A program made the position numbers and the translations under genes. This document shows positions 42,901 to 53,343 of a stretch of 64,000 bases of DNA, one piece after another (position 1 is the first letter of the stretch; each line of letters begins with the position of its first letter). The stretch comes from Rahnella sikkimica (GTDB lineage: Bacteria > Pseudomonadota > Gammaproteobacteria > Enterobacterales > Enterobacteriaceae): the NCBI RefSeq assembly GCF_002951615.1, contig NZ_CP019062.1, positions 4,576,001 to 4,640,000 of the forward strand, in the 5' to 3' direction. The notes under the pieces were generated by a model that was not told the origin of the DNA, made no database searches, and was given only the letters and a program-made list of their open reading frames with translations.

Positions 42901-43470
42901 GAAATTGAACGTTATGGCGGCGGCCAGCGTTTGAAAGATATGCACCCGACGGATCGGGGCAAAATGGCTGTCGCTGTGGGGCTGGTTCTCGCCGCACGGG
43001 TCATGGTCACCAAACGCGGTAACCGCATTGGGATCTGTACGCTTGATGACCGTTCCGGTCGTCTTGAAGTGATGTTGTTCACCGAAGCGCTGGAAAAATT
43101 CCAGCATTTATTGGAAAAAGACCGTATCCTTATCGCCACAGGACAGGTCAGCTTTGATGACTTCAGTGGCGGGCTTAAAATGATGGCCCGCGATGTAATG
43201 GACATCAGTGAAGCACGGGAAAAATATGCTCGCGGTCTTGCTATCTCGCTGACTGACAGGCAAATTGATGACCAGCTTTTGAACCGTCTCCGCCAATCGT
43301 TGGAACCTCACCGATCGGGGACGATACCAGTGCATCTGTATTACCAACGAGAAAATGCAAGAGCCCGGCTGCGATTCGGGGCGTCATGGCGTGTAACGCC
43401 AACAGACAAACTGTTGCTGGATTTGCGAGGCCTGGTCGGTAGTGAGCAGGTGGAACTGGAATTTGACTAA
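39988..43470 (+). CDS. dnaE: DNA polymerase III alpha subunit
   Basis: Replicative polymerase catalytic subunit. 1160 residues, identical length to E. coli. PHP domain at the N terminus ([17 protein letters not shown]), polymerase palm with catalytic D401 and D403 ([10 protein letters not shown]) and a third Asp near 555, then fingers, the tandem HhH region, an OB fold near 990-1075 and the tau-binding C-terminal domain. An internal beta-clamp motif QVDMF lies at about 920. accA follows after 12 bp. Confidence 0.98.
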   Translation: MAEPRFIHLRVHSDYSMVDGLAKVGPLVKCAASLGMPALAITDFTNLCGLVKFYGAAHGAGVKPIIGADLNVQSEILGDELAQLTVLAMNNQGYQNLTLLISRAYQRGYGAAGPIVDREWLAELNEGLILLSGAKMGDVGKFMIRGNDLQVEQCLEFYQQYFPDRYYLELIRTGRAEEENYLHAAVALATERGLPVVATNDVRFMVPTDFDAHEIRVAIHDGFTLDDPKRPRNYTAQQYMRSEDEMCELFEDIPEALQNSVEIAKRCNVTIRLGEYFLPQFPTGEMTTADFLVEKSKIGLEERLQSLFPDPEVRVQRRPEYDERLDIELKVINQMGFPGYFLIVMEFIQWSKDNSVPVGPGRGSGAGSLVAYALKITDLDPLEFDLLFERFLNPERVSMPDFDVDFCMEKRDRVIDHVAEMYGREAVSQIITFGTMAAKAVIRDVGRVLGHPYGFVDRISKLVPPDPGMTLEKAFAAEPQLPEIYEADEEVKSLIDMARQLEGVTRNAGKHAGGVVIAPTKITDFAPLYCDAEGNHPVTQFDKNDVEYAGLVKFDFLGLRTLTIIDWALAMINARRAKSGEAPLDIAAIPLNDKKSFDMLQRSETTAVFQLESRGMKDLIKRLKPDSFEDMIALVALFRPGPLQSGMVDNFIDRKHGREEISYPDIQWQHESLKPVLEPTYGIILYQEQVMQIAQVLAGYSLGGADMLRRAMGKKNPVEMAKQRGGFEDGAKSRGVDGELAIKIFDLVEKFAGYGFNKSHSAAYALVSYQTLWLKAHYPAEFMAAVMTADMDNTEKVVGLVDECWRMGLKILPPDINSGLYHFHVNDEGEIVYGIGAIKGVGEGPIEAIIEARNEGGYFKELFDLCARADVKKLNKRILEKLIMSGAFDRLGPHRAALMSSLSDALKAADQHAKAEAIGQVDMFGVLAEAPEQVEKSYANVMPWPEQTVLDGERETLGLYLTGHPITQYLKEIERYGGGQRLKDMHPTDRGKMAVAVGLVLAARVMVTKRGNRIGICTLDDRSGRLEVMLFTEALEKFQHLLEKDRILIATGQVSFDDFSGGLKMMARDVMDISEAREKYARGLAISLTDRQIDDQLLNRLRQSLEPHRSGTIPVHLYYQRENARARLRFGASWRVTPTDKLLLDLRGLVGSEQVELEFD

Positions 43471-43482
43471 AATAGGAATGCT

Positions 43483-44442
43483 ATGAGTCTGAATTTTCTT
43501 GATTTTGAACAGCCGATTGCGGAACTGGAAGCGAAAATTGACTCGCTGACTGCAGTCAGCCGTCAAGACGAAAAATTAGATATTAATCTGGACGAAGAAG
43601 TTGCACGCTTGCGCGAGAAAAGCGTTGAACTGACCCGTAAGATTTTCTCTGATCTGGGCGCCTGGCAGATTGCCCAACTGGCGCGCCATCCTCGTCGCCC
43701 TTATACCCTGGACTACATCAAACATATCTTCACCGATTTTGATGAACTGGCCGGTGATCGTGCATTCGCAGACGATAAAGCTATCGTTGGCGGGATTGCT
43801 CGTCTGGGCGAACGTGCTGTGATGATCATTGGTCATCAAAAAGGCCGTGAAACCAAAGAGAAAATCCGCCGTAACTTCGGTATGCCTGCACCGGAAGGTT
43901 ATCGCAAAGCGTTACGCCTGATGGAAATGGCCGAACGTTTTAAACTGCCAATCATCACCTTCATCGACACTCCGGGTGCATACCCTGGTGTGGGTGCAGA
44001 AGAGCGTGGTCAGTCTGAAGCTATCGCCCGTAACCTGCGCGAAATGTCGCGCCTGAACGTACCGGTTATCTGCACCGTCATCGGTGAAGGGGGTTCCGGT
44101 GGCGCTCTGGCAATCGGCGTGGGTGACAAAGTTAACATGCTGCAATACAGCACCTACTCGGTAATTTCACCGGAAGGCTGTGCGTCGATTCTGTGGAAAA
44201 GTGCAGATAAAGCCCCTCTGGCAGCAGAAGCAATGGGTATCGTTGCACCGCGTCTGAAAGAGCTGAAACTGATCGACTCCGTGATCCCTGAACCTCTGGG
44301 GGGCGCTCATCGTAACGTTGAAGCAATGGCCGCTTCGCTGCGCGCTCAACTGGAAGCTGACCTCAGCGATCTGGATGTGCTGAGCACTGAAGAGCTGCGT
44401 AACCGTCGTTATCAGCGTCTGATGACTTACGGCTACTGCTGA
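43483..44442 (+). CDS. accA: Acetyl-CoA carboxylase carboxyltransferase subunit alpha
   Basis: With AccD it transfers the carboxyl group from carboxybiotin to acetyl-CoA, making malonyl-CoA. 319 residues (E. coli 319). Crotonase-like fold with [20 protein letters not shown] near 105-124 and oxyanion-hole glycines in [15 protein letters not shown] near 203-217. Cotranscribed with dnaE (12-bp gap); terminator after it. Confidence 0.97.
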   Translation: MSLNFLDFEQPIAELEAKIDSLTAVSRQDEKLDINLDEEVARLREKSVELTRKIFSDLGAWQIAQLARHPRRPYTLDYIKHIFTDFDELAGDRAFADDKAIVGGIARLGERAVMIIGHQKGRETKEKIRRNFGMPAPEGYRKALRLMEMAERFKLPIITFIDTPGAYPGVGAEERGQSEAIARNLREMSRLNVPVICTVIGEGGSGGALAIGVGDKVNMLQYSTYSVISPEGCASILWKSADKAPLAAEAMGIVAPRLKELKLIDSVIPEPLGGAHRNVEAMAASLRAQLEADLSDLDVLSTEELRNRRYQRLMTYGYC

Positions 44443-44459
44443 TTCAGCAATGTATTGCG

Positions 44460-44489
44460 AAAAGGCTATGCTCCGGCATAGCCTTTTTT
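44460..44489 (+). terminator. Terminator of dnaE-accA
   Basis: Stem AAAAGGCTATGC/GCATAGCCTTTT with TCCG loop and a T run. Confidence 0.92.
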
Positions 44490-44632
44490 ATTGTCCGTTT
44501 TTTTCCTCTCAGATTTTCCTGCATTCTTAAATATCCCACATTTGCTCGAAACTCAGCGGTAAAGGGTACACAGCATTCACTAACCGTGTTTCTATAAATG
44601 CCTGAGAGACATATAACAGAAGGATTTGTCAG

Positions 44633-46780
44633 ATGAATATTATCGCTATCATGCGCCCGGAAGGGGCTTACTACAAAGAAGAGCCAATCCGCGAACTGGA
44701 TAGCGCCCTGACGCTTCTCGGATTCCAGATTATTTACCCGCGTGATCGCGCTGACTTACTGAAACTCATCGAAAATAATGCCCGTATCTGCGGGGCGATT
44801 TTTGACTGGGACCAGCACAGCGAAGAGCTGTGTACTGAAATCAATGAACTGAATGAATACCTGCCGCTTTATGCATTTATCAATACACATTCCACGCTGG
44901 ACGTTGATGTCAACGAAATGCGCATGGTGCTGTATTTCTTCGAGTATGCACTCGCGGCTGCCGATGATATTGCTAAGCGCATTCGCCAGTACACCGACGA
45001 ATATATCGATACGATCACGCCGCCACTGACCAAAGCGCTTTTTACCTACGTGGAAGAGGGGAAATATACCTTCTGTACTCCGGGCCACATGGCGGGGACG
45101 GCGTTTTTAAAAAGCCCGGTCGGAACGCTGTTTTATGATTTCTTCGGGGCAAAAACCCTGAAAGCGGATGTGTCGATTTCGGTGACCGAACTCGGTTCTC
45201 TGCTTGATCACACTGGCCCGCATTTAGAGGCGGAAGAATATATCGCGCGGACGTTTGGGGCCGAGCAAAGCTATATCGTCACTAACGGCACTTCCACGGC
45301 AAACAAAATTGTTGGGATGTATGCCGCGCCTGCGGGCAGCACTGTGCTGATTGACCGAAACTGCCACAAATCCCTGACGCATCTGATGATGATGACCAAC
45401 ATTGTGCCACTGTATTTGCGTCCGAACCGCAATGCCTACGGCATTCTGGGCGGGATCCCGCAACGGGAATTCACGCGTGAAAGCATCGAAGAGAAGATCG
45501 CGCAAACTGAAAATGCGACCTGGCCTGTGCATGCGGTGATCACCAATTCCACCTACGATGGCCTGCTTTACAACACGGATTACATTAAAAGCACGCTGGA
45601 TGTGCCGTCGATTCACTTTGATTCCGCGTGGGTGCCTTACACCAACTTCCATCCAATTTATGATGGCAAAAGCGGCATGAGCGGCGAGCGGGTTCCCGGC
45701 AAAGTGATTTATGAAACGCAGTCGACGCACAAATTGCTGGCCGCATTCTCACAGGCTTCGATGATTCACATTAAAGGTGACTACAACGAAAGCACCTTTA
45801 ATGAAGCTTACATGATGCATACCACCACATCGCCAAATTACGGCATTGTGGCATCTGCAGAAACTGCGGCAGCTATGCTGCGCGGAAATCCCGGACGACG
45901 GTTGATCAACCGTTCTGTGGAACGCGCGCTGCATTTTCGCAAAGAGATTCAAAGGCTGCGTGAGGAAACTGATGGCTGGTTCTTTGATATCTGGCAACCT
46001 GAACATATTGATGAAGCCGAGTGCTGGCCGCTGAATCCGGATCAGAACTGGCATGGTTTTGCTGATGCGGATACCGACCATATGTATCTGGATCCGATCA
46101 AAGTGACGATCCTGACGCCTGGCATGAATGAATCAGGCAAACTCGAAGACGAGGGGATCCCGGCGGCGCTGGTGGCGAAATTCCTTGATGAGCGTGGCGT
46201 GGTAGTGGAGAAAACAGGCCCGTACAACCTGCTTTTCCTGTTCAGTATTGGTATTGATAAAACCAAATCGATGAGCCTGATGCGGGGGCTGACCGATTTT
46301 AAACGCAGTTACGATCTGAATCTTCGGGTCAAAAATATGCTTCCGGATCTCTATGCGGAAGATCCGGATTTCTACCGCAATATGCGTATTCAGGATCTGG
46401 CTCAGGGGATCCACAAACTGATTGTCCGCCACGATCTTCCGCGTCTGATGATCGAGGCTTTTGATGTGTTGCCGGAAATGAAAATGACGCCGTATGAAAT
46501 GTTCCAGCATCAGGTGCGCGGGCATATCGATGAGTGTGACATTGACGAGCTGATTGGAAAAGTGTCCGCCAATATGATTTTGCCGTATCCACCGGGTGTT
46601 CCCGTGGTGATGCCCGGTGAGATGATTACTGAAGAGAGCCGCGCCGTTCTCGATTTTCTGATCATGCTGTGTTCTATCGGTGAGCGTTATCCGGGATTTG
46701 AAACGGATATTCATGGAACCCGTCTCACAGAAGACGGGCGTTACCTGGTAAAAGTTTTAAAACTCCCGGAAGCGGGTTAA
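44633..46780 (+). CDS. ldcC: Lysine decarboxylase LdcC
   Basis: PLP enzyme converting lysine to cadaverine. 715 residues (E. coli LdcC 713). Wing domain about 1-130, core aminotransferase domain about 185-415 with the Schiff-base K367 in TQSTHKLLAAFSQAS, and C-terminal domain. The position after accA and absence of a cadB partner favour the constitutive LdcC over the acid-induced CadA. It has its own upstream region (190 bp) and terminator. Confidence 0.93.
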   Translation: MNIIAIMRPEGAYYKEEPIRELDSALTLLGFQIIYPRDRADLLKLIENNARICGAIFDWDQHSEELCTEINELNEYLPLYAFINTHSTLDVDVNEMRMVLYFFEYALAAADDIAKRIRQYTDEYIDTITPPLTKALFTYVEEGKYTFCTPGHMAGTAFLKSPVGTLFYDFFGAKTLKADVSISVTELGSLLDHTGPHLEAEEYIARTFGAEQSYIVTNGTSTANKIVGMYAAPAGSTVLIDRNCHKSLTHLMMMTNIVPLYLRPNRNAYGILGGIPQREFTRESIEEKIAQTENATWPVHAVITNSTYDGLLYNTDYIKSTLDVPSIHFDSAWVPYTNFHPIYDGKSGMSGERVPGKVIYETQSTHKLLAAFSQASMIHIKGDYNESTFNEAYMMHTTTSPNYGIVASAETAAAMLRGNPGRRLINRSVERALHFRKEIQRLREETDGWFFDIWQPEHIDEAECWPLNPDQNWHGFADADTDHMYLDPIKVTILTPGMNESGKLEDEGIPAALVAKFLDERGVVVEKTGPYNLLFLFSIGIDKTKSMSLMRGLTDFKRSYDLNLRVKNMLPDLYAEDPDFYRNMRIQDLAQGIHKLIVRHDLPRLMIEAFDVLPEMKMTPYEMFQHQVRGHIDECDIDELIGKVSANMILPYPPGVPVVMPGEMITEESRAVLDFLIMLCSIGERYPGFETDIHGTRLTEDGRYLVKVLKLPEAG

Positions 46781-46786
46781 CAAACC

Positions 46787-46808
46787 GCCCTCTTCGTGAG
46801 GGCTTTTT
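46787..46808 (+). terminator. Terminator of ldcC
   Basis: 6-bp stem GCCCTC/GAGGGC with TTCGT loop and five T. Confidence 0.88.
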
Positions 46809-46866
46809 ATTGACGTCTGCAAACACCCTGAGTAACGTGCACAGCAGGAAATAACAGGAAATCCTC

Positions 46867-47259
46867 ATGCTTAAACTTCGCCAGATTCATCACATCGCGG
46901 TCATTGGATCTGACTATCAGACCAGCAAACATTTCTATTGCGATATTCTTGGCTTTACGCTAATTGGTGAATTTTACCGTGAAGAACGCGACTCCTGGAA
47001 AGCCGATCTGGCATTGAACGGCCAGTACACCATTGAGCTGTTTAGTTTCCCGAATCCTCCTGTGCGGTCAAGCCGGCCTGAATCCTGTGGCTTACGCCAT
47101 CTGGCATTCAGCGTCGAAGATATCGGACAGTCCATCAGTGCGCTGAATGAAGCGGGTGTAATTTGCGAACCGGTGAGAACCGATCCTTATACCGGCAAGC
47201 CGTTTACTTTTTTCACCGATCCCGACGGCCTGCCGTTAGAGCTTTACGAATCCCGGTAA
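46867..47259 (+). CDS. yaeR: VOC-family (glyoxalase-like) protein YaeR
   Basis: 130 residues, one vicinal-oxygen-chelate domain made of two beta-alpha-beta-beta-beta modules. Candidate metal ligands: H9 (IHHIAVIGSDY), E near 57 (YTIELFSF), H near 80 (GLRHLAFSV) and E near 127 (GLPLELYES), the glyoxalase I-like pattern. Substrate unknown. Its stop is 4 bp before tilS, as in E. coli. Confidence 0.9.
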   Translation: MLKLRQIHHIAVIGSDYQTSKHFYCDILGFTLIGEFYREERDSWKADLALNGQYTIELFSFPNPPVRSSRPESCGLRHLAFSVEDIGQSISALNEAGVICEPVRTDPYTGKPFTFFTDPDGLPLELYESR

Positions 47260-47263
47260 TCTC

Positions 47264-48610
47264 ATGAATCCTCATCCGTCGGCACTCCTTCTGGCACAGC
47301 ACCTGCGCAATAAAATCGGTCATGCGCGAAAACTTTGCGTGGCGTTCAGTGGTGGTCTGGATTCTACCGTTTTGCTTGCCGGTCTTACGCAGTTGCGGGA
47401 CAGCCAGATCACGGACATACAGTTACGTGCGCTGCATGTGCATCACGGATTAAGCCAGTTTGCGGATAACTGGGCGACGCATTGCCATGATTTTTGCCAG
47501 CAACGGAATATCGGTTTTTCCGTTATAAAGGTTCAGGTCAACGCCCAAGATGGCGGGATTGAAGCGGCGGCCAGAGCCGCGCGTTATCAGGCTTTTTCAG
47601 CGCAACTGCAAGACGGCGAAGTATTACTGACAGCGCAACATCTTAACGACCAGTGTGAAACGTTTTTGCTGGCGCTTAAACGCGGCAGTGGCCCTGCGGG
47701 TTTATCTGCAATGAGTGCGGACAGTTCAGGGCTGGGTTATCGCCTTTTGCGGCCGTTGCTCGATCTCAGTCGGGATCAGCTGGAAGAGTACGCAGATCAA
47801 CACCAGTTGACGTGGATCGACGATGACAGTAATCAGGATGCTCGCTTTGATCGTAATTTCCTGCGGCTCGATATTCTCCCTTCGCTCTATGCGCGCTGGC
47901 CGCACTTTGCGCAATCGACCGCCCGCAGCGCTTCATTATGTGCGGAACAGGAAGCTCTTCTTGATGAACTGCTCGGTGAGTCCCTGATTGCGTTAACCGA
48001 TGATCAGGGGAGCTTATCCGTTGAGGGGATAGAGAGTTTTTCGACAGCAAGACGTTCTGCCCTACTGCGCCGCTGGCTGGCTGGCCGGGGAGCAAAAATG
48101 CCTTCTCGTGAACAGCTTCAGAGAATTTGGTATGAAGTCGCGTTGAGCCGTGAAGATGCAAAAGCGCAGCTCCAGCTTGGGAGTTTTGTGGTGCGACGCT
48201 TTCGCCAGCGCCTGTATTTGTTACCCCAATACTCTTCCCTCAAAGATCAGGTCATCAGTTGGGATCCTGCTGAAAAGCTTTTGTTGCCGGACGCTCTGGG
48301 CGTTTTATCTGTTTATTCTGATCTGGCTGATGGCGGTGAAAACTTCATTATCCGTCAGCCGCGTGCCGGGGAAACGATCACCGTTCGCTTCCACGCTTCC
48401 GGGATGATCGAAAAGGTCGGGCGCGATCGTGCCCGTCAGGCGAAAAAGCTGTGGTCCGAGTTAGGTGTACCGCCCTGGCAACGGGATCGCATTCCGCTGG
48501 TTTATTACAATGAACAGCTTATTGCGGCGCCCGGTTGGTTTATCACCCGCCAGGCACTGGCTGAAAATAACGAAGGGCAATGGAGACTGGTGTGGTCGTT
48601 TGCTCAATAA
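47264..48610 (+). CDS. tilS: tRNA(Ile)-lysidine synthetase TilS
   Basis: Modifies C34 of tRNA-Ile(CAU) to lysidine so that it reads AUA. 448 residues (E. coli 432). The PP-loop SGGLDS is at 29-34; the N-type ATP pyrophosphatase domain runs to about 220, followed by the TilS substrate-binding and C-terminal domains (ITVRFHASGMIEKVGRDR… region). Essential in E. coli. Confidence 0.95.
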   Translation: MNPHPSALLLAQHLRNKIGHARKLCVAFSGGLDSTVLLAGLTQLRDSQITDIQLRALHVHHGLSQFADNWATHCHDFCQQRNIGFSVIKVQVNAQDGGIEAAARAARYQAFSAQLQDGEVLLTAQHLNDQCETFLLALKRGSGPAGLSAMSADSSGLGYRLLRPLLDLSRDQLEEYADQHQLTWIDDDSNQDARFDRNFLRLDILPSLYARWPHFAQSTARSASLCAEQEALLDELLGESLIALTDDQGSLSVEGIESFSTARRSALLRRWLAGRGAKMPSREQLQRIWYEVALSREDAKAQLQLGSFVVRRFRQRLYLLPQYSSLKDQVISWDPAEKLLLPDALGVLSVYSDLADGGENFIIRQPRAGETITVRFHASGMIEKVGRDRARQAKKLWSELGVPPWQRDRIPLVYYNEQLIAAPGWFITRQALAENNEGQWRLVWSFAQ

Positions 48611-48654
48611 AATTGAAAGTGGTTAATTTGGGGTACGTAATGCTGGGAGTTCTG

Positions 48655-48972
48655 ATGCGTGCAATTGGAGGGGTATTGGCGTTGATGTTGGTGAGTTCAA
48701 CGGCTCTGGCTCAGGGAAACAGCGCTAGTGGTCATTCTAAATCGGCAAGTTGTGCGGCTTGCCATGGCGCAAAGGGGCAAGCGGTTAATGCCATTTATCC
48801 TAATCTCGCCGGGCAAAATGAAGATTATCTGGCGCTGGCGTTGCGCGCTTATCAGAAAGGAGAACGCAGTGGTGGGCAGGCGGGCGTCATGCAGGCATTT
48901 ACGTCGTCGTTGTCTGAGCAGGATATCAGTGATCTGGCGGCCTACTATGCCAGCCTGACCCCGCTTAAATAG
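48655..48972 (+). CDS. Small periplasmic c-type cytochrome (class I, c553-like)
   Basis: 105 residues. Cleavable signal peptide (about 1-19, ending TALAQG). One haem c site, CAACH at 33-37, and a likely axial M79 (QAGVMQAF), giving a single-haem class I cytochrome with the C-terminal helix DISDLAAYYASL. An ATG at 48655 has GGGAG as SD 5 bp upstream; another in-frame ATG at 48640 is possible. Redox partner unknown. This gene is not found between tilS and rof in E. coli. Confidence 0.85.
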   Translation: MRAIGGVLALMLVSSTALAQGNSASGHSKSASCAACHGAKGQAVNAIYPNLAGQNEDYLALALRAYQKGERSGGQAGVMQAFTSSLSEQDISDLAAYYASLTPLK

Positions 48973-49041
48973 GGCTGATGCAGAAATGCAAACGGGCAAC
49001 CCTGAGATTGCCCGTTAAGTCATATTGACGGAGGTTATCGC

Positions 49042-49302
49042 TTACTCGGCGCTCACAACTACCGTGCCAATTTCCGGATGGCTAAAGCTTTCAATATGAT
49101 CAAGCCGCAGATCGCGTTGTTCTCCGCTGGCCTCTACCACCAGATACTCCACTTTCTTGCGCATTAACAGATCTTTGGCTTTTGCCTCAACGACTTCTCC
49201 GCTACGCAGCTTCAGCGTCAAAACCAGGTGATGCTGGCAGGCGAGCTCGAGATTATCGTAGTCATCACAATTGATGGGTTGGTACTCATCATTCATCGAC
49301 AT
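49042..49302 (-). CDS. rof: Rho-binding antiterminator Rof
   Basis: 86 residues; binds Rho and inhibits Rho-dependent termination. Sm-like fold. Nearly the same as E. coli Rof around [19 protein letters not shown] and [12 protein letters not shown]. Starts MSMNDEY, so the third codon is an alternative start. Its start overlaps the end of yaeP by 14 bp, so the two are translationally linked. Confidence 0.93.
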   Translation of the reverse strand: MSMNDEYQPINCDDYDNLELACQHHLVLTLKLRSGEVVEAKAKDLLMRKKVEYLVVEASGEQRDLRLDHIESFSHPEIGTVVVSAE

Positions 49303-49489
49303 AATCGCTCACCAATAAGTTAGCGGCGGCGTAGGCCGCCTGGTCCCTGACGGAAGACGGAAGCTCAGCATTCGCTGCCACTTCGTCCAATGCTTTCAAT
49401 ACACAACCCAACGCATCGGGCACATATCCGAGATCGCCGCTGGCGATTTCAGAATATTTACGACGTACCAACTCACAGTATTGTTGCAT
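49289..49489 (-). CDS. yaeP: YaeP family protein (UPF0253)
   Basis: 66 residues, same as E. coli YaeP, with [21 protein letters not shown] and the C-terminal [14 protein letters not shown]. Function unknown. First gene of yaeP-rof; divergent from yaeQ across 215 bp in which I see no further gene. Confidence 0.92.
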   Translation of the reverse strand: MQQYCELVRRKYSEIASGDLGYVPDALGCVLKALDEVAANAELPSSVRDQAAYAAANLLVSDYVDE

Positions 49490-49704
49490 AAGTTCTCCCT
49501 AAAAAGCGTATCCCTCTGAGGAAAGCGCAGAAAGATAAACTCTCAGTATTAAACGACTATAGCACAGGAGAGTGTGAGTTATTAGCAGGCCTGTAAAGGT
49601 AAATCGTTTGCGTACAGCCTTTATTCAGAAGGTCATTCGGGTGAAAACTGGTTTAGGCAGGATGCTTTCAAGTACACTGTGCGTCTGATATCAAGAGGTT
49701 TCCC

Positions 49705-50265
49705 ATGGCGCTAAAAGCAACAATTTATAAAGCAGCAATCAACATTGCTGATATGGATCGTAATTTCTTTCATGACGCCAACCTGACTTTGGCCCAGCAT
49801 CCCTCAGAAACAGAACAACGAATGATGCTGCGTCTGCTGGCCTGGATTTATCATGCCGACGAACGCCTGACTTTTACCCGTGGATTAAGTGCGGAAGATG
49901 AACCCGAAATCTGGCGTAAAAACGATCATAACGGCATCGAATTATGGGTTGAATTAGGGTTGCCGGATGAGAAGCGACTGAAAAAGGCCTGCAATCAATC
50001 GCGTGAAGTCGTGCTTTACGCTTATGGTGAGCGGGCGGCGAAAGTCTGGTGGTCACAGATTGAAGGGAAAGTCAGAGGTTTTAACAACCTTCGCATCCGT
50101 TATTTAGAAGATGAACTCCTAACTCAGCTGACCGCTTTTGGCAGCCGTACCATGGATTTACAGGCAACGTTACAAGACGGAACTATTTGGCTTTCCGACG
50201 CTCAGAGTAATTTGGAAATTCATTTTTCTGAATGGAAAGAGTTTGCCGGAAAAGACGGAAGGTAA
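49705..50265 (+). CDS. yaeQ: YaeQ family protein
   Basis: 186 residues (E. coli 181), a PD-(D/E)XK-like fold, with [19 protein letters not shown] at the N terminus and LEIHFSEWK near the C terminus. No confirmed activity is known to me. Its stop is 5 bp before arfB, so the pair forms an operon. Confidence 0.92.
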   Translation: MALKATIYKAAINIADMDRNFFHDANLTLAQHPSETEQRMMLRLLAWIYHADERLTFTRGLSAEDEPEIWRKNDHNGIELWVELGLPDEKRLKKACNQSREVVLYAYGERAAKVWWSQIEGKVRGFNNLRIRYLEDELLTQLTAFGSRTMDLQATLQDGTIWLSDAQSNLEIHFSEWKEFAGKDGR

Positions 50266-50270
50266 TCAGT

Positions 50271-50687
50271 GTGCTAATCCTTTCCGGAAAGTTAGAAATC
50301 CCTGACAGCGAAATTGAATTAACGGCGATCCGCGCTCAGGGAAATGGTGGTCAAAACGTCAATAAAACATCAACGGCGATCCATTTACGCTTTGATATTA
50401 AAGCGTCGAGTTTGCCAGAATATTACAAAGAGCGGTTACTGGCATACAATCACCACTCTATTACTGCCGACGGTTGGGTCATCATCAAAGCCCAGGAATA
50501 CCGGAGTCAGGAGCAGAACCGCGAAGCCGCTGTGGCCCGGCTGAGCACGTTGATTTCACAGGCGATGGTGGTGGAAAAACCTCGTCGGGCGACGAAGCCG
50601 ACCAAAGGGTCCAAAATTCGCCGCGTAGAAAGTAAAGTGCGCAAAGGCGCGACAAAAGCATTACGGGGCAAAATTCGTCAGTCTTAA
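50271..50687 (+). CDS. arfB: Alternative ribosome-rescue factor B (YaeJ)
   Basis: Peptidyl-tRNA hydrolase that frees ribosomes stalled on non-stop mRNAs. 138 residues from a GTG start (50271) with SD GGAAGG lying inside the end of yaeQ. The catalytic GGQ is at 26-28 ([15 protein letters not shown]). The lysine/arginine-rich C-terminal tail (about 105-138) would enter the empty mRNA channel. The longer upstream frame inside yaeQ has no family similarity. Confidence 0.95.
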   Translation: MLILSGKLEIPDSEIELTAIRAQGNGGQNVNKTSTAIHLRFDIKASSLPEYYKERLLAYNHHSITADGWVIIKAQEYRSQEQNREAAVARLSTLISQAMVVEKPRRATKPTKGSKIRRVESKVRKGATKALRGKIRQS

Positions 50688-50745
50688 ATCGTGTTGCAGG
50701 ACAGTCTTTATCGCAGCACAGAGAAATAGCAGTAGGGGAGAAACT

Positions 50746-51423
50746 GTGAAAAAAATTATTATTACGGCAGTGCTGGCGCTTGTGGCTCTGTCACTGTTCG
50801 GCTGCCACACCGCTGCCTTGAATCATGAAAAACCGCTTCAGGCGATGCAGCAAAGTTACAGTGGTGTTCTGCCTTGTGCAGATTGCAGCGGCTTAAAAAC
50901 CTCATTATTCCTGCAACAGGACGGGACTTATATCCTGCAGGAAGTGTATCAGGGCAGCAAAGAGGGCGATCAAAGTTTCGCCAGCTATGGCAGTTGGGCG
51001 CGTACTGCGGATAAGCTGGTGCTGACCGGCAGCCGTGGTGAGAAGCGCTATTTCCACCCGAAAGATGAAAATCTTGAAATGCTCGATCTGCGCGGTGAGC
51101 CGATCATTTCCTCGTTCAACTATACGCTGAAGCCTGTGCAGCAGAACTTGCCGAAAACGTCGATGGCACTGACCGGCATGATGCAATACAGTGCGGATGC
51201 GGCTACTTTCACAGATTGTGGAACAGGGAAAGTCTTCCCAATGTCCGCTAATAAAACGCTGGAAGCCGGATATCTTGCAGCGCGTAAAGCGCCGAACCAG
51301 TTAGTCTTCATCTCGATGGACGGTCACTTTATGACAGAACCGTCAATGGAAGAGGGGCAGATGCAGCGGACGGTCGTTGCAGATAAAAATATCAGCTTTG
51401 ATGGCAATAAAGTTTGCCCTTAG
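50746..51423 (+). CDS. nlpE: Envelope stress lipoprotein NlpE (CutF)
   Basis: Outer-membrane lipoprotein that activates the Cpx response on surface contact or lipoprotein mistrafficking. 225 residues (E. coli 236). GTG start; lipobox LFGC with C20. CxxC at 44-47 (PCADC), the metal/redox motif, and a C-terminal cysteine pair (FTDCGTG and KVCP) as in NlpE. The C-terminal OB-like domain is a little shorter than in E. coli. Confidence 0.92.
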   Translation: MKKIIITAVLALVALSLFGCHTAALNHEKPLQAMQQSYSGVLPCADCSGLKTSLFLQQDGTYILQEVYQGSKEGDQSFASYGSWARTADKLVLTGSRGEKRYFHPKDENLEMLDLRGEPIISSFNYTLKPVQQNLPKTSMALTGMMQYSADAATFTDCGTGKVFPMSANKTLEAGYLAARKAPNQLVFISMDGHFMTEPSMEEGQMQRTVVADKNISFDGNKVCP

Positions 51424-51451
51424 GTTTTAGCTTTTATCGGATTGCACAAAC

Positions 51452-51480
51452 AAAAATGCCCGCGCGATGCGGGCATTTTT
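51452..51480. terminator. Bidirectional terminator between nlpE and proS
   Basis: 12-bp stem AAAAATGCCCGC/GCGGGCATTTTT between convergent genes. Confidence 0.92.
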
Positions 51481-51506
51481 ATGGGCGAACGTTTGTCACT
51501 AAAACA

Positions 51507-53225
51507 TTAACGCGGGATCTGGCTCAGCAGATACTCAACAATATCGCTTTGTTTGATCATTTGTTTTTCACCGCTGCGACGGTTTTTGTATTCCAGCTCT
51601 TCAGCATCCAGATTACGATCACCAATCACAACGTGATGTGGAACGCCGATCAGTTCCATGTCTGCGAACATGACGCCCGGACGCTCTTTACGATCGTCGA
51701 GGATCACATCGATACCGTGTGAACGCAGTTCTTTGTACAACGCTTCCGCCGCATCTTTCACGCGGAAAGATTTGTGCATGTTCATTGGCAGAATCGCGAC
51801 CTGGAACGGAGCAATAGCGTCCGGCCAGATAATTCCACGGTCATCGTGGTTCTGTTCGATAGCCGCAGCGACCACGCGGGTCACCCCGATACCGTAACAA
51901 CCCATGGTCATGACCTGATTACGGCCATCTTCGCCCTGAACTGTTGCATTCATCGCTTCTGAGTATTTAGTACCCAGCTGGAAGATGTGGCCAACTTCGA
52001 TACCGCGTTTGATAACCAGTGTACCCTGACCGTCCGGGCTTGGATCGCCGGCAACCACGTTACGAATATCTGCGACTTCTGGTAGCGCAACATCGCGATC
52101 CCAGTTAATGCCAAAGTAATGCTTACCGTCGATGTTTGCGCCGGCACTGAAATCGCTCATCGCGGCAACGGTGCGGTCAGCGACTACTGGCATTGGCAAA
52201 TTAACCGGGCCGAGCGAACCCGGACCTGCTGCAACGATCTCACGGATTTCAGCTTCTGTTGCGAAAGTCAGTGGAGCGGAGACGTGTGGCAGTTTTTCAG
52301 CTTTGATTTCGTTCAGTTCATGATCGCCACGAACCAGCAGTGCAACCAGCTTATGGCCACTTTCCGCGGTCGCGTGCACCATCAGGGTTTTCACCGTTTT
52401 CTCAACTGGAACCTGGAACTGTTCTGTCAGTTCAGCAATCGTTTTTGCATCCGGCGTTTCCACCACATGCATTTCCTGCGTAGCCGCTGCGCGCGGTGCA
52501 GCCGGAGCCAGCGCTTCTGCGAATTCGATGTTTGCAGCGAAATCTGAAGAGTCAGAGAACACTACGTCATCTTCACCGCTTTGCGCCAGCACCTGGAATT
52601 CATGAGACGCACTGCCACCGATAGAACCGGTATCAGCCAACACAGCACGGAAATCCAGGCCCATACGGCTGAAAATTTGGCTGTAAGCCGCATACATCGC
52701 GTCGTAGGTTTCCTGAAGGGATTCCTGCGTCGTGTGGAACGAGTAGGCGTCTTTCATCAGGAATTCACGTGAACGCATCACACCAAAACGCGGGCGAACT
52801 TCGTCACGGAATTTGGTCTGAATCTGGAAGAAGTTCAGCGGCAGTTGCTTATAAGAGCTGACTTCGTTGCGGATCAGATCAGTGATGACTTCTTCATGAG
52901 TTGGACCCAGGACGAAAGGACGATCGCCACGGTCAACGAAACGCAACAGTTCCGGGCCGTATTGTTCCCAACGTCCACTCTCCTGCCACAGATCAGCGGG
53001 CTGAACCACGGGCATCGACATTTCAATGGCGTTCGCGTTGTTCATCTCTTCGCGTACGATGTTTTCAACTTTTTTGAGAACACGTAAACCGGTCGGCAGC
53101 CAGGTGTACAGGCCAGAGGCCAGTTTGCGGATCATACCTGCGCGGAGCATCAACTGGTGGCTGATGACTTCTGCGTCGGCTGGCGTCTCTTTGAGTGTAG
53201 AGAGCAGATATTGAGTAGTACGCAT
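51507..53225 (-). CDS. proS: Prolyl-tRNA synthetase
   Basis: 572 residues, same as E. coli. Class II synthetase, bacterial type: motif 2 near [21 protein letters not shown], an editing (INS) domain at about 220-400 between motifs 2 and 3, motif 3 GCYGIGVTR near 450, then the anticodon-binding domain. Convergent with nlpE. Confidence 0.97.
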   Translation of the reverse strand: MRTTQYLLSTLKETPADAEVISHQLMLRAGMIRKLASGLYTWLPTGLRVLKKVENIVREEMNNANAIEMSMPVVQPADLWQESGRWEQYGPELLRFVDRGDRPFVLGPTHEEVITDLIRNEVSSYKQLPLNFFQIQTKFRDEVRPRFGVMRSREFLMKDAYSFHTTQESLQETYDAMYAAYSQIFSRMGLDFRAVLADTGSIGGSASHEFQVLAQSGEDDVVFSDSSDFAANIEFAEALAPAAPRAAATQEMHVVETPDAKTIAELTEQFQVPVEKTVKTLMVHATAESGHKLVALLVRGDHELNEIKAEKLPHVSAPLTFATEAEIREIVAAGPGSLGPVNLPMPVVADRTVAAMSDFSAGANIDGKHYFGINWDRDVALPEVADIRNVVAGDPSPDGQGTLVIKRGIEVGHIFQLGTKYSEAMNATVQGEDGRNQVMTMGCYGIGVTRVVAAAIEQNHDDRGIIWPDAIAPFQVAILPMNMHKSFRVKDAAEALYKELRSHGIDVILDDRKERPGVMFADMELIGVPHHVVIGDRNLDAEELEYKNRRSGEKQMIKQSDIVEYLLSQIPR

Positions 53226-53343
53226 GATGTGTTGGTTCCGTTAGCACTGCAAATTGCAATCGGGCTGCCAGTGGCAGCCAAAACGTGAAAAGTGGCTTAG
53301 TTTACCAGCGAGTTGGTGTTGCCAAAAGAGACGCAGAGGAAAT

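Noticed and set aside
53264..53280. GGCTGCC/GGCAGCC hairpin upstream of proS as a terminator or T-box-like element
   Set aside because: It has no T tract and no T-box features, and it is short; chance cannot be excluded.
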